The notes under the pieces were generated by a model. The model did no database searches. It had not been told where the DNA came from and saw nothing but the letters and a program-made list of their open reading frames with translations. A stretch of DNA of 64,000 nucleotides from Fibrobacteria bacterium (GTDB lineage: Bacteria; Fibrobacterota; Fibrobacteria; UBA11236), in NCBI GenBank assembly GCA_025360005.1, contig JANYDA010000023.1, forward strand, positions 1 to 64,000. The letters run 5' to 3'. Below are positions 43,744 to 54,340 of this stretch, in pieces (within the stretch, counting starts at the first letter, position 1; each line of letters opens with the position of its first letter). A program made the translations under genes and the position numbers.

Positions 43744-46700
43744 TTATCCCTGGAACGCGGAAAAGTCCGCTATCTCCCCCACCAGATCCCGTACCTTGCG
43801 CAGCAGCAAATGCCGTTGCCGCTTCAGGGCCGGATCCGGATCGTTGACCATGCAGGCGTCGAAAAGGGCGGCGACGTCGCCGCGCAGCGCGCCCACGGCG
43901 TCCAGGACGTCGCCGTAGCGTTTTGCGGCCAGCCCTTTGCTAACCTCCGCTTCCGCTTTGGCGACTCCGGCCAGCAATTGCCTTTCCGCCGGCAAGGCCA
44001 GCGACTGCGCGTCCAATACGCCTTCCATTTTCGCATCCAGGATGTTGGATACCCGCTTGAAGGTTTCGGCGGCGGGAGCGAATGCCGGGCGTTCGCGGAA
44101 GGCCTGCAGCGCCTGCAAGCGCGCGACCAGGTCGGTGAAATCGCGCCAGCCGGCTTTGGACAGAACCACGGCTTCGATGGTGTCTTTCGCGAAGCCTCCC
44201 GGCAATCCGGGGCGGGGCGCTTCCTGGAACAGGTTCTTGGCCCTGCCCAGGAAGAATTCCGAAAGCTTGTCCGCCAGGCCGCCGGTTTCCCCGGGCTTGA
44301 GGATGGGCTTGTAGATCTCCTCGATGGCATAGCGCAGGATTTCGCCGATGTCCAGCCGGAAGTTCCGGTTCACGATGAGGGCGATGCTGGACCAGCAGGC
44401 GCGCCGCAAGGCGTAAGGGTCCGATGATCCCGTGGGGGCCTTGCCTTTGGCGAATAGGGTGATGAGGGTATCGAGCCTGTCCGCCAGGCCGGCCGTCGCG
44501 GCCTCGTCGCTGCCCGGGAAGGTATCATCGGCGTTACGGGGCAGGTATTGATCGCGGATCCCGTCGCAGACAACCGGGTCCATGCCCTCGGCGACGGCAT
44601 AGTAGCGCCCCATGATGCCTTGCAGCTCCGGGAACTCGCCCACCATGTTGCTGGTGAGATCGCATTTGGCCAATCTTACGATACGGGCGGTACGATCCGT
44701 GCGGGCCGCGTCGAAATCGAGGGCCTTTCCGATATGCAGAGCCAGCTTTTCCGCGCGCGCCACTTTTTTCGCCAAGGTGCCTTCCGGCCCCAGGTCGGCA
44801 GTGAAAGTCACCTTCTCCAGATCCTTGCCGCGCGATTCCAGCTTGCGCAGTTTGTCTTCCCGCAGGAAGAACTCCGCGTCCGAGAAGCGGGCGCGCAGCA
44901 CCTTCTCATTGCCTTCCCTGACCAGGTTGAAATCCGCGCAGCGCATGTTGGAAATGGTCACAAAGGCGTTGGCCAATCCGCCGTCCGGCTTTTCCATCGC
45001 GAAATATTTCTGATGCTCGCGCATTTCCGAGACCAGCACTTCTTCGGGCACTTCCAACAGGCGCTCCTCGAAGCCGCCCAGCACGGGCGCGGCATATTCC
45101 ACCAGGAAGGTGACCGTTTCCAATAGCTCCTCGTCCTTGCGCCAAATCAGGCCGGCCTTGGAGGCGGCCTCTTCCGTGAGCTTGCGGACCAGGGCTTTAC
45201 GTTCTTCCTGATCGGCATAGACATCAGCCTTGCGGAGGGCGGCCAGATAACCCTCCCGCGCGGCCGGAACCGCCACGCTCCGGTTGTGCAGAAAACGATG
45301 GCCGCGGCTCTCATTGCCGGAGGCGATGCCGGCGAAGGCCATGGGAATGATCTTATCTCCCAGCAGGGCTACCAGCCAGATCACCGGCCTCACGAACGGG
45401 GTAACCTTGCCGTCACCCCAGCGCATGGTCTTGTACCAGTGGATTTCCGCGAAGACCTTGGGGAACATCTCCGACAGGATGTCCATGGCGCTTTGGCCCT
45501 TCTTCTCGGCCTGGGCGAAAAGGTATTCGCCGCCTCCGATGGCGCGGAAACCCAGATCGGCCGGGGCCAGGCCCGCCTTCTGCGCGAACGCCAGCGCGGC
45601 CTTGGTCCATTCGCCCTGCGCGTCCTTGGCCAGGTTGGCGGGAGGGCCTTTCAATTCCAGCTTCAGATCGGGCTGCCGCGTCAGGATGGAGCCGATGGAG
45701 ATGGCCACCCGGCGCGGGGTGACGAAAATCCGGATATCCTGCGCCTGCAACTGGGTGGGCTCCAGATGTTTTTTGAGCAAGGCGGGCAGCTCGCGCAAAA
45801 GCGGCGCGAACACGCGCGCGGGCATTTCCTCTACGCCCAGTTCGATCAGGAGCGGGGCGCGCTCGGAGGCGGAGGCGGCCGAAGCCGCGCGGGATTCCGC
45901 AGCGGCGGCCGGGGACGTCATTGCGGCGCGTTCATCGGCCGATGCCAATGCATATACATTCAATCCGGCCATGCTCGCCCGGCCCACGCCAGCGGTCGCG
46001 GCGGTAGCCGTGGATTTCGCGCGCGCCAGCAAGGGATAGCCCAAGGCCTCGCGATTCTTCATCCAGGCTTCGGCGACGGTCTTGGCCAGGGTGCGCACGC
46101 GCAGGATGTATCCCTGGCGTTCGTTGACGGAAATGGCCCCGCGCGCGTCCAGCAGGTTGAACGCGTGGCTGGCCTTGAGGCAATAGTCCAACGCGGGCAC
46201 AGGCACCTCGGCTTCGCACATGCGGCGGCACTCGGCCTCATAGGCGCCGAACAGTTTCAGCTGCGCGTCCACGTCGGCCAATTCGAAATTGTGCTTGGAG
46301 AACTGCACTTCGTTCTGATGGTAGATGTCCCCGTAGGTGAAGCGGCCATCGTACATCAGCTCGAACATGTTGTTCTTCTTCTGCAGGTACATGCAGATAC
46401 GTTCCAGGCCATAGGTGATCTCGCCCATGATGGGGGACAGATCGAATCCGCCCACCTGTTGGAAATAGGTGAACTGGGTGATCTCCATCCCGTCCAACCA
46501 CACTTCCCAACCCAGCCCCCAAGCGCCCAAGGTGGGGGACTCCCAATCGTCATGGACGAAACGGATGTCATGCTCCTCCGGCTTCAGGCCTATCTCGCGC
46601 AAGGACCCGATGTACAGATCGAGGATGTCCAGCGGACTGGGTTTCAGCACCACCTGGAACTGGTAATAATGCTGCCCGCGATTGGGGTTCTCCCCATAGC

Positions 46701-46887
46701 GGCCGTCCTTGGGACGGCGGCAAGGCTCGATGAAGGCGGCGTCGAAAGGCTCCGGACCCAGGGAGCGGAGGAAGGTGGAGGGATTGAAGGTGGCGGCGCC
46801 TTTCTCCACATCATAGGGTTGCGCGAGCAGGCAACCGCGGCTGCTCCAATATTTTTGCAGGGTCAATACCAGGTCCTGAAAATGCAT
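43744..46887 (-). CDS. glyQS: Fused alpha-beta glycyl-tRNA synthetase
   Basis: 1047 residues. Residues 1-300 are the alpha subunit ([70 protein letters not shown]). A 45-residue Ala/Ser-rich linker follows. From about 346 comes the beta subunit ([54 protein letters not shown], and a DALR-type C-terminus). Most bacteria make the two as separate chains; fused forms are known in chlamydiae and some others. GGAGG lies shortly before the ATG. One copy of the 31-bp repeat falls in codons near the C-terminus. Confidence 0.96.
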   Translation of the reverse strand: MHFQDLVLTLQKYWSSRGCLLAQPYDVEKGAATFNPSTFLRSLGPEPFDAAFIEPCRRPKDGRYGENPNRGQHYYQFQVVLKPSPLDILDLYIGSLREIGLKPEEHDIRFVHDDWESPTLGAWGLGWEVWLDGMEITQFTYFQQVGGFDLSPIMGEITYGLERICMYLQKKNNMFELMYDGRFTYGDIYHQNEVQFSKHNFELADVDAQLKLFGAYEAECRRMCEAEVPVPALDYCLKASHAFNLLDARGAISVNERQGYILRVRTLAKTVAEAWMKNREALGYPLLARAKSTATAATAGVGRASMAGLNVYALASADERAAMTSPAAAAESRAASAASASERAPLLIELGVEEMPARVFAPLLRELPALLKKHLEPTQLQAQDIRIFVTPRRVAISIGSILTRQPDLKLELKGPPANLAKDAQGEWTKAALAFAQKAGLAPADLGFRAIGGGEYLFAQAEKKGQSAMDILSEMFPKVFAEIHWYKTMRWGDGKVTPFVRPVIWLVALLGDKIIPMAFAGIASGNESRGHRFLHNRSVAVPAAREGYLAALRKADVYADQEERKALVRKLTEEAASKAGLIWRKDEELLETVTFLVEYAAPVLGGFEERLLEVPEEVLVSEMREHQKYFAMEKPDGGLANAFVTISNMRCADFNLVREGNEKVLRARFSDAEFFLREDKLRKLESRGKDLEKVTFTADLGPEGTLAKKVARAEKLALHIGKALDFDAARTDRTARIVRLAKCDLTSNMVGEFPELQGIMGRYYAVAEGMDPVVCDGIRDQYLPRNADDTFPGSDEAATAGLADRLDTLITLFAKGKAPTGSSDPYALRRACWSSIALIVNRNFRLDIGEILRYAIEEIYKPILKPGETGGLADKLSEFFLGRAKNLFQEAPRPGLPGGFAKDTIEAVVLSKAGWRDFTDLVARLQALQAFRERPAFAPAAETFKRVSNILDAKMEGVLDAQSLALPAERQLLAGVAKAEAEVSKGLAAKRYGDVLDAVGALRGDVAALFDACMVNDPDPALKRQRHLLLRKVRDLVGEIADFSAFQG
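43853..43883. repeat. 31-bp direct repeat, copy within glyS
   Basis: Partner of the intergenic copy at 41202-41232, one mismatch (43875). It encodes [10 protein letters not shown] near the GlyS C-terminus. Confidence 0.75.
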
Positions 46888-46930
46888 CCAACCTCCGGAG
46901 AGCCGAGAACGAGAGACCTTAAAAATGGCA

Positions 46931-46936
46931 ATTATA
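46931..46936 (-). promoter_or_regulatory. Perfect -10 element upstream of glyS
   Basis: TATAAT on the minus strand, 44 nt before the glyS ATG. The -35 position holds no good TTGACA match, so the promoter may be activator-dependent or weak. Confidence 0.45.
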
Positions 46937-46993
46937 AGGGGAAAGTAACAGTGCCGGCAGGGGGAGACGGTTGCCCGGAATGTTCCCGTCGGC

Positions 46994-48229
46994 TCATCCC
47001 AGCGCCTGGGCGAAATCCTCCAGCAGGTCTTCCGTATCCTCGATGCCCACCGAGAGGCGGATCATCCCGTCCTCGATGCCCATGCTGGCGCGGCGGGCCG
47101 CGCCCATTTCAAAGAAGATGGTCTGCGCCACGGGGATGATCAAGGTGCGGTTGTCGCCCAGGTTGCTGGAACAGATGGCGAGCTTGAGGCGGTTGATAAA
47201 GGCGAACGGATCGATGCCTTCCGCCAGCACGAAGCTGAGCAGGGCGCCCGGACGCTTGAAAAGTTCCTTGGCCAGGGAGTTCTGGGCATGGGAGTTGAGC
47301 CCGGGGTAGTTCACCACCTTGACCTTGGGATGCGTGGACAGGAACAAGGCGACGCGCGCTGCGTTCCCGCAGGCGCGGTCCATGCGCAGGGCCAGCGTTT
47401 CCGAACCCACCGACAAGGTATGGGCCGTTTCCGGGGCCAAGGTCCCGCCGAAATCCCGCAAGCCTTTCTTGCGGAGCTGCAACATGGCGTACAGTGCCGG
47501 ATCGGATCCGGGAACCTTGTAGATGTCCAGGATGTTCGGGAAAGCGCTCCAATCGAATAACCCCGTATCCGTCACGCTACCCCCCAGGGCATTGCCGTGG
47601 CCGCCGAAATACTTGGACAGGGAGTTAACGGAAAGGGATGCTTTCACCCCCTTGGGCAGGAAGAGATAAGGGGAGGTGAGCGTATTGTCCACCACGTATA
47701 CGATCCCCTTCGCCTGGCAGAGCGCGCCGATGCGGGCCATATCGGCCACCTGGGTGGCGGGATTCGCGATGGTCTCCACCATCACCATGCGGGTGGCGGG
47801 AGTAACGGCCTCTTCCACGCGATGGACATCGGTGGCGTCCACGAAGGTAACATCTATGCCGATTCCGGCGAGCGTGTTCAACAGACTGTTGGTGTTGCCG
47901 AACAGGAAGGCGCTGGAAACCACGTGATCGCCTTTGCGGAGCAGCGCCGTCAGGGCGGCGGCCAGGGCGGCCATGCCGGTGGAAAAGCAGACACTGGCTA
48001 CGCCTTGTTCCATCGAGGTGATCTTTTGCTCCAGCGCGGAGACGGTGGGGTTGGCCTGGCGGGCATAGGCGTAGCCTTTGGCTGTGCCCTGGAATACCGC
48101 GGCCAGGTCTTCCGCTTTCTCGTAGCCATAAGCGATGGAGGTATGGATCGGTTTATGCAGCGAACCGTGCTCCGGTTTGCCCAAGCGATCGGAGTGGATG
48201 ATGTTGGTGGTGAATCCGCGGTTCTTCAT
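46994..48229 (-). CDS. PLP-dependent trans-sulfuration enzyme (Cys/Met metabolism family)
   Basis: 411 residues from ATG at 48229 ([15 protein letters not shown]) with AAGGA eight bases upstream. Family landmarks: [77 protein letters not shown], and the PLP-binding Lys in [20 protein letters not shown]. Members include cystathionine gamma-synthase, O-acetylhomoserine sulfhydrylase and methionine gamma-lyase; sequence by eye cannot separate these. It would feed homocysteine to MetH, or degrade methionine. Gap to glyS is 106 nt. Confidence 0.9.
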   Translation of the reverse strand: MKNRGFTTNIIHSDRLGKPEHGSLHKPIHTSIAYGYEKAEDLAAVFQGTAKGYAYARQANPTVSALEQKITSMEQGVASVCFSTGMAALAAALTALLRKGDHVVSSAFLFGNTNSLLNTLAGIGIDVTFVDATDVHRVEEAVTPATRMVMVETIANPATQVADMARIGALCQAKGIVYVVDNTLTSPYLFLPKGVKASLSVNSLSKYFGGHGNALGGSVTDTGLFDWSAFPNILDIYKVPGSDPALYAMLQLRKKGLRDFGGTLAPETAHTLSVGSETLALRMDRACGNAARVALFLSTHPKVKVVNYPGLNSHAQNSLAKELFKRPGALLSFVLAEGIDPFAFINRLKLAICSSNLGDNRTLIIPVAQTIFFEMGAARRASMGIEDGMIRLSVGIEDTEDLLEDFAQALG

Positions 48230-48278
48230 AGCTTGAATCCTTAGAGCGCCGGATGCGGGCATCCGGCCGCGTACCCGG

Positions 48279-51200
48279 TTAGAATGTTCCCAGGCTGAAC
48301 CCGACGTAGAAGCGGGGTTGCTTGACCTGTTCGATATAGTTCTTCCTGTCCGCTGCATCGTTGGCGAGTTGATCCTTGCCGGGAGTGCCGTCGTCGTTGG
48401 CGGCGCCGGTGTGGGAATAATCGTACCAGAACAGGTTGTCCGCCTTCAATTCGTTCCAAGGCACGAATACCTGGCCGAAAACGGTGAAGGGGAGTTGGTG
48501 GTAGAGATGGAAATTCATGGATAACCGCAACCCGTAATCCAACAACAGGTGCTGCTCCCCGTCCAGCAGGGCGCGGTAGATATGGTCGGGGCGGGTGGCA
48601 AGCGTGGTGCCCCATTCGCCGAGTCCGGTCAGCATGATCTGCTTCCAGGAGGTGGTGGGCAGTCCGGGCAGGAAGACTCCGGTCTTGATGGGGATCTGCA
48701 CGCCGGCCTGTCCGAAGGTGTAGGAAGAGCCTTGCATGATGTCCCGTCCGCGGTAGTAGAAGTTGTAAGGATAGCCGGACATGCGGTAATACCCCAGGCG
48801 GTAATTGATGGCCCACAGGCTGCCTTCCAGGTCATCGGCGAAGGTAGTGTCGTACTTGCCCGTTGTGCCGTTGTAAGTGAGGTTGGCCGGGCTGGACACG
48901 GTGGGGAACTTGTTCAGAAAGGCTCCCGCATCCATATTGGCGAAAAGGGAAGCATAGCGGCCCAGGGAAACGATTCCGCCGCCGCCCGCTTCCGCCGTCC
49001 AGGCGTTGAATTGCAATTGCGTCAGCACGGCCTCCGGAGTAGCCTCCCCATCCTGCGACCGCCTGATAAGGTTGGCGGTATCGACCGCAACGGATCCACC
49101 TTGATAGGTGGCCCAATAGCGGTTGGCGGTGGCCCAAATCCCTCCGCCCGTAGGCAGGTAGGTGCCCAACATGCCTTTGGACCAGCTCCATCCCAGGTCG
49201 GTATGGTAATGGCGGTGTTGCTGCGCGTCCCTATAGAGATTGGTGCGCGGGGAGATGTTGTAAGCCGTGTCCGGGGTGGTGAGATTCACGAATTGGATGT
49301 TCCGGGCTACGTCCAACGTCAGGCGCTGCGAAAAATAACTGGCGCCCACAGTGAACGAGTAGGGCAAGGGCAAAACGGCCGATGCGGCGTCGCGGCTCCA
49401 GGTGGCGAAAGAGAATTGCCGGTCGACGGCTCTGACCTGGCTCACCCCCGAGAGGTACGTGGTCACGTAGTCGTTTTCCGTATTCGAAGCCAGCACGTCA
49501 TGATAGACGTTGTAATAGATCCCTATGGGCCAGATATCGCTGGTGTGCCGCACCGGCTCGTAGCCGATGCCGCCGGAGTAGGAGAATTGGTAATTCAAAG
49601 GCGCGTCCAATTGCGTACGCTTGGTGACGGCCGCGGAAACCGACTGCATCCAGGATCCGTAGGCTTCGCCGAAGGCGACGTTCAGGCCCAGCGCCAAATC
49701 CGTGTAAGATTTGGTTCCGGTGAGGAAAACGGGCTGCACGGACAGGAACGGGGTGATGTCCAGCGCCACGAAGGTGCCGGTGTATTCCCCCGTCTCGAAG
49801 ACCTTGGTGAAGTCCTCCTTCTTTGGTTTGGCATGGGGAAGCGAATCGGAAACGGGCCCCAGCAGATCATGGGTCCGGGTCAAGGCCAAGGGCTGCCGGA
49901 AGATGCGGAATTGCTGCTTGCGATAACCTTGGTAATACAGGCTGCCGTCGTGGGTGATGGGTTCCATGGCCTGGCCGGAGACATGGGTGGCGCGATAGAC
50001 GGCCGAGTCCCCCGGCACCCGCGCATAGATATCATATACGCTGTAGGCGCTGTCCAACGCATTGGATGCCCAATACAGGGTGTCGTTCTGGAAGCGCAGC
50101 TGGCGGAACGCCCCCTTGCGCATCGGCGTGATGAAGTTGATCTGCTGGGTCTTGGCCAACTGGAGCGAATCGGGGAAGAGGGCGGAATCCTTCAGGGTCA
50201 GGAAGGGATTGTAGCCCGGCGCATCGGCGGGCACGGATACGATGGCCTCCTTGTCCAGCAGACCCAACGTGAAATAGACAGAATCGCCTTTGGGGCTGAA
50301 GCGGGGATTGTAGACCTGTTCGCCATTGCTGAAATTAGTGATTTGCCAATTGCGTCCCAGGGAGTCCAACATGGCCAGGTTGCTGGAGCCGTTCTTCTTG
50401 CGCGCATAGACTATCAGATCCTTCTGCGGATGGTAGCTGGGATAGGAGGCGCGCTCTTCCCATGTGAGCCTGTGCCATTTGTCTTCCTCGTTCTTGTCGG
50501 AGCGGAATTCGTATTCCCAGATGTCCGTGTACTGTGCGTTCTCGCTTTGGCGCGCAGTCAACAGGCGGTTGCCGGCCAGGTTGAATTCCAGGCCCGAAGA
50601 TCCGAACTCATCGCTGCGCTTGGCATCCGGGAGCGATTCCATTTCATGGACCATGCCGGAGGAGGAGAGCCCTCTCCGGGCGAATCCATTAGGGATGGCC
50701 CCGAAACCGCGGCCCAATGCCAAAGCGGGGTTGGCGAAACGCGGATGCGGCATGACGCTCGGTACGCCGCCCGCCGGCGCTACGGGAGCGAAGCCCTCCT
50801 GACCGGGTTTGGGCGCCGCTCCCGGCGAAGCGGGGGCCGGTGCCGCGGGCTTGTCCACGGGCTGCTCCGATTTTCCGGCGGCTCCCCCGCCGATTTTCTT
50901 CCAGTAGATCCAGTTTAGGGGATAGCGCCGATTCTCGTCGTTGCCCAGCCAGGCCATGTACTTTCCGTCCGGGGAGAAGGCCAGGTTCTGTTGGAAGCCG
51001 CCCACCATTTCCTTGTCAGCGATGGGATCCGTCGGAATGTCCTTGAAGTCCGCATAACGATCGGAAAGGGAACGCTTGAAGTCCTCGAAAAGCACGGTGA
51101 GAGGCTTTCCGAAAGCCTGTTCTACCGACCAGGAAAAGTTGAACAGCGGCTTGGGCCGGGCCAGATCCCGCACCTTGTCCGCTCCGAAGCGATCCTTCAG

Positions 51201-51911
51201 GTAGATGAGGAAGGCATAGCCGGTATTGTAGCAACGCTCCGCTTGGGTCCAATCCTCGTCGCCCTCGAAGGTCTCGATGAAATCCAGGCTCGGCAGGGTG
51301 CCGGTGAGGAACGCGTCCCTGACCACCATGTCCCGCTGCGAGTCCCAGCTGTCGTTGCCGTTCATGTAGGCTTCGAATTGGGCGATGCCTTCCACGTACC
51401 AGGTGGGCGCTACCAAGGGAATCCACGGTACTTGGAAGGAGTAGTTGATTTTGTCCGAGTAATTATAGGTGCTGCCGTAGAACTCTACGGCATCCACCGG
51501 GGACAGCCATGCGGCCCGGCGCAAGGAGAACACATGCGCCAACTCATGGGTGACCACGTTCTGGATCCACAATTGGCGGTTGCGCATCACCCAATCCATG
51601 TGGGGAGCGAAGATTACCACGCGGGAATAGGTATAGATGGCGTAGCCGTTGGCGTCGTCCCCTTCATCCGTGATCAAGATATCGATTCTTTGATAATGGT
51701 TGTAGCTGTCGTATGCCTTGGCCAGGGTGGGCCAGACGGATTCCGCCACTTTGAGAACTTCCCCCGCCAACTGCGTGTTCTTTTTCTCAAAACCGATGCG
51801 GTAATGCTGGGTTTCCAGGGTGATGGTTTTTTCCGCCCTGGCGGGCGCGAATCCACATACCAGCGCGAACAAGGCAACCAATGGCGCGAAGCAGAGGGGG
51901 GATTTTTGCAT
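48279..51911 (-). CDS. Giant exported protein: gluzincin-like metallopeptidase, beta-propeller, outer-membrane barrel
   Basis: 1210 residues from ATG at 51911 (MQKSPLCFAP); signal peptide ends at APARA. Around residue 120 it has VVTHELAHVFSL (HExxH) with WYVEGIAQFEAY about 55 residues later, the Glu of gluzincin peptidases. About 340-750 carry PD40/TolB-like blades (NLAFSPDGKYMAWLGND, YNPRFSPKGDSVYFTLG). About 780-1210 are beta-strand rich, with GVFLPGLP and a final PRFYVGFSLGTF, as in Omp85/surface-antigen barrels. Probably an outer-membrane peptidase with the propeller and enzyme in the periplasm or outside. A Pro/Ala/Gly linker sits at about 365-400. Function unproven. Confidence 0.78.
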   Translation of the reverse strand: MQKSPLCFAPLVALFALVCGFAPARAEKTITLETQHYRIGFEKKNTQLAGEVLKVAESVWPTLAKAYDSYNHYQRIDILITDEGDDANGYAIYTYSRVVIFAPHMDWVMRNRQLWIQNVVTHELAHVFSLRRAAWLSPVDAVEFYGSTYNYSDKINYSFQVPWIPLVAPTWYVEGIAQFEAYMNGNDSWDSQRDMVVRDAFLTGTLPSLDFIETFEGDEDWTQAERCYNTGYAFLIYLKDRFGADKVRDLARPKPLFNFSWSVEQAFGKPLTVLFEDFKRSLSDRYADFKDIPTDPIADKEMVGGFQQNLAFSPDGKYMAWLGNDENRRYPLNWIYWKKIGGGAAGKSEQPVDKPAAPAPASPGAAPKPGQEGFAPVAPAGGVPSVMPHPRFANPALALGRGFGAIPNGFARRGLSSSGMVHEMESLPDAKRSDEFGSSGLEFNLAGNRLLTARQSENAQYTDIWEYEFRSDKNEEDKWHRLTWEERASYPSYHPQKDLIVYARKKNGSSNLAMLDSLGRNWQITNFSNGEQVYNPRFSPKGDSVYFTLGLLDKEAIVSVPADAPGYNPFLTLKDSALFPDSLQLAKTQQINFITPMRKGAFRQLRFQNDTLYWASNALDSAYSVYDIYARVPGDSAVYRATHVSGQAMEPITHDGSLYYQGYRKQQFRIFRQPLALTRTHDLLGPVSDSLPHAKPKKEDFTKVFETGEYTGTFVALDITPFLSVQPVFLTGTKSYTDLALGLNVAFGEAYGSWMQSVSAAVTKRTQLDAPLNYQFSYSGGIGYEPVRHTSDIWPIGIYYNVYHDVLASNTENDYVTTYLSGVSQVRAVDRQFSFATWSRDAASAVLPLPYSFTVGASYFSQRLTLDVARNIQFVNLTTPDTAYNISPRTNLYRDAQQHRHYHTDLGWSWSKGMLGTYLPTGGGIWATANRYWATYQGGSVAVDTANLIRRSQDGEATPEAVLTQLQFNAWTAEAGGGGIVSLGRYASLFANMDAGAFLNKFPTVSSPANLTYNGTTGKYDTTFADDLEGSLWAINYRLGYYRMSGYPYNFYYRGRDIMQGSSYTFGQAGVQIPIKTGVFLPGLPTTSWKQIMLTGLGEWGTTLATRPDHIYRALLDGEQHLLLDYGLRLSMNFHLYHQLPFTVFGQVFVPWNELKADNLFWYDYSHTGAANDDGTPGKDQLANDAADRKNYIEQVKQPRFYVGFSLGTF

Positions 51912-52002
51912 AGCCACAAAATGTACGATTAGTGTCAGGAAGGGACAACCGAAGGAGTGCCGAGCGCGGAAGGGAATCCATGCGCGCCGGAGCCAGCCGC
52001 GC

Positions 52003-52485
52003 TTAAGTAACTGGGGAACCGCTTTCCATCTTTTCCAGGAGCGAAGCACAGCAACGTTGCAGCATTTCGTATACCGCGTCGAATTCATACGGACCGCCGT
52101 AGTATGGATCCGGCACGTCCGCGGCGGTTTTGGCCTCCATGTCGAAATCCCGCATCAGCCTGATTTTCCCCCGCAGTTGGGGCGGGCACAGGGAGTTGAG
52201 GTCCTCATGGTTGCTCCTGTCCATGGCGAGGATGAGATCGAAGTCCTGGAAATCGGCCTTGGCTATCTGGCGGCACAGACTGGGCAGGTTCACCCCGCGC
52301 TTGCCGGCCGCGGCGACGGCGCGCGGATCCGGCGGTTGCCCGCGATGCCAATCCCCGGTCCCGGCGGAATCGGCCAGGTAGCGTCCTTCCAACCCGCGTT
52401 GCCGGACCAGGTGGATGAAGACGCCTTCCGCGATGGGGGAACGGCAGATATTCCCCAGGCAAACGAACAACACTTTTGCGATCAA
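52003..52485 (-). CDS. Low-molecular-weight protein tyrosine phosphatase
   Basis: 160 residues. P-loop VLFVCLGNICRSPIAEG near the N-terminus (CX5R, catalytic Cys and Arg), and the general-acid Asp in VPDPYYGG. Typical of bacterial LMW-PTPs that dephosphorylate tyrosine kinases controlling capsule or other processes. Its ATG overlaps the trpC stop (ATGA, 52482-52485), so it is the last gene of the trp operon, an unusual partner. Confidence 0.95.
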   Translation of the reverse strand: MIAKVLFVCLGNICRSPIAEGVFIHLVRQRGLEGRYLADSAGTGDWHRGQPPDPRAVAAAGKRGVNLPSLCRQIAKADFQDFDLILAMDRSNHEDLNSLCPPQLRGKIRLMRDFDMEAKTAADVPDPYYGGPYEFDAVYEMLQRCCASLLEKMESGSPVT

Positions 52486-53291
52486 AAGGAGAGCATCTCC
52501 CGGAGGGCCGCGGTAACGTCCTTCTGCTTGATCAGGCTTTCGCCTACCAACGCGGCCTGGATGCCGGCATCCGCCAACGCTTTAAGATCCTCTTTCCTGA
52601 AGATCCCGGATTCCGAGATCACCGGCGTGCCCGCGGGAATCAGCGGGCGCAGCTTGTAGGTGGTTTCCAAAGAGGTATGGAAGGTCTTGAGATCGCGGTT
52701 GTTGATGCCGATGATGGGCGCGCCCGCGTCCAGGGCCGTTTTCACTTCCGCTTCCGTATGCGCTTCCACCAGGGGCGTCAGCTTGAGTTCGGCTCCCAGG
52801 GCGATCATCTCCGCCAGCTGTTTTGGCTTGAGGCAGGCCGCTATGAGCAGGAACGCGCTGGCGCCCAGCACCTTGGCCTCGAAGATCTGGTAGGGATCCA
52901 CGATGAAATCCTTCCGCAAGGTGGGCAGCTCCACGTTGCGGGAGATTTCCAGCAGGTAGCGATCATGGCCTTGGAAATGATCCTCTTCGGTGAGGACGGA
53001 AAGGGCGGATGCGCCGCCGGCGAGATAGCCCTTGGCGATTTCCAGCGGCTTGAAATTCTCGCGGATGACGCCGCGCGAAGGCGAGGCTTTCTTGACTTCC
53101 GCTATCACGTGGATGCCGGGCCCGCCGGTAGCCGAGGTCTTGGGCGCGGTGAGCGCGGCCAGGAAATCGAATCGCGGCGCGGGCAGGCTGCGGGCCTTGG
53201 CTTCGATATCCTCCGGGGATACGGCGCCCTTGAGGTCCGCCAGCCGCAGGATCTTGGCCTTGATGATCTTGTCCAGGATGTTGTTTGCCAT
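52482..53291 (-). CDS. trpC: Indole-3-glycerol phosphate synthase
   Basis: 269 residues. TIM barrel with family motifs: VIAEVKKASPSRGVIR, GGASALSVLTEEDHFQG, LPTLRKDFIVDPYQIFEAKVLGASAFLLI, GAPIIGINNRDLKTF, VISESGIFRKEDL. It closes the indole ring of CdRP in tryptophan synthesis. Follows trpD by 25 nt. No fused TrpF domain. Confidence 0.97.
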   Translation of the reverse strand: MANNILDKIIKAKILRLADLKGAVSPEDIEAKARSLPAPRFDFLAALTAPKTSATGGPGIHVIAEVKKASPSRGVIRENFKPLEIAKGYLAGGASALSVLTEEDHFQGHDRYLLEISRNVELPTLRKDFIVDPYQIFEAKVLGASAFLLIAACLKPKQLAEMIALGAELKLTPLVEAHTEAEVKTALDAGAPIIGINNRDLKTFHTSLETTYKLRPLIPAGTPVISESGIFRKEDLKALADAGIQAALVGESLIKQKDVTAALREMLSF

Positions 53292-53316
53292 GCTTCAGGA
53301 CCTGGTGGGAATCATA

Positions 53317-54339
53317 TCATACCGGCGCAAGGGAGCGCGAGTGGGAAACCCAATGTTCCAGGGTCTTGCGCGCGGCCCCGGACTCGACCGATTTGCGGGC
53401 CAACGCCACTCCGCCGGCCAGGTCGGATGCAAGGCCGCCCACGTACAGGGCCGCTCCCGCGTTCAGCAATACGATATCGAGCGCCGCCGATCGCTTGCCT
53501 TCCAATACCCCGCGGATGATGGCGGCATTTTCCGGCGCGTCCCCGCCCTTGAGATCCGCCGCCGCGCAAAGCGAGAAGCCCAGATCCTGGGGATTGAGGA
53601 TATAATCGTGGATCTCCCCGTGCTTGAGTTCGGAAACGCGCGTGGGGGCGGTGAGGCTGATTTCGTCCATGCCGTCTGTTCCCGCCACCACCATCACGTG
53701 TTCGGAACGCAACTCGCCGAGCACTTCCGCCAGGGTGCGGGTCAGGTTCAGATCGTACACGCCGATCAACTGGCGTTTCGCCCGCGCCGGGTTGAGCATG
53801 GGGCCCAAAAGATTGAAGAGGGTGCGCTGGCCCAGTTCCTGGCGCGGGCCGGCCACGTGCTTGAATGAGCTGTGCAGCTTGGCAGCGAACAGGAAGCCGA
53901 TGCGGCAGGTATCCACGCACCCGCCCACCTGCTCCGGAGTCAGCTCCAGATTGACGCCCAGCTCCTGCAGGACATTGGCGCTGCCGCAGCGGCTGCTCAT
54001 GGCCCGATTGCCGTGCTTGGCCACGGCCACGCCCCCTCCCGCGGCCACGATGGCGGCGGCGGTGGAGATGTTGAAGGAACCGCTATGATCTCCTCCGGTG
54101 CCGCAGGTGTCCACCAATGGCTTGGCCGAAGTGGGCACCAAGGTGGCCTTTTCCCGCAAGGCGGCTACGGCGGCGGCGATTTCCACGGGCGTCTCGCCCT
54201 TGATGCGCAGGCCGATGAGGAAGCCGCCGATTTGGGCGGGTGTCCATTTGCCTTCCATGATGCCGTCCATGGCCCCCTGCATTTCCGCGAAGGCCAGGTC
54301 CTGGCCCTGGATCAGTTTGCCCAGCAGGGAGGCTATCAT
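53317..54339 (-). CDS. trpD: Anthranilate phosphoribosyltransferase
   Basis: 340 residues. Signatures: DTCGTGGDHSGSFNISTAAAIVAAGGGVAVAKHGNRAMSSRCGSANVLQELGV (PRPP site), then FKHVAGPRQELGQRTLFNLLGPMLNPA and GTDGMDEISL. Adds phosphoribosyl to anthranilate. trpG ends 1 nt upstream; not fused to trpG as in enteric bacteria. Confidence 0.97.
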   Translation of the reverse strand: MIASLLGKLIQGQDLAFAEMQGAMDGIMEGKWTPAQIGGFLIGLRIKGETPVEIAAAVAALREKATLVPTSAKPLVDTCGTGGDHSGSFNISTAAAIVAAGGGVAVAKHGNRAMSSRCGSANVLQELGVNLELTPEQVGGCVDTCRIGFLFAAKLHSSFKHVAGPRQELGQRTLFNLLGPMLNPARAKRQLIGVYDLNLTRTLAEVLGELRSEHVMVVAGTDGMDEISLTAPTRVSELKHGEIHDYILNPQDLGFSLCAAADLKGGDAPENAAIIRGVLEGKRSAALDIVLLNAGAALYVGGLASDLAGGVALARKSVESGAARKTLEHWVSHSRSLAPV

Positions 54340-54340
54340 G

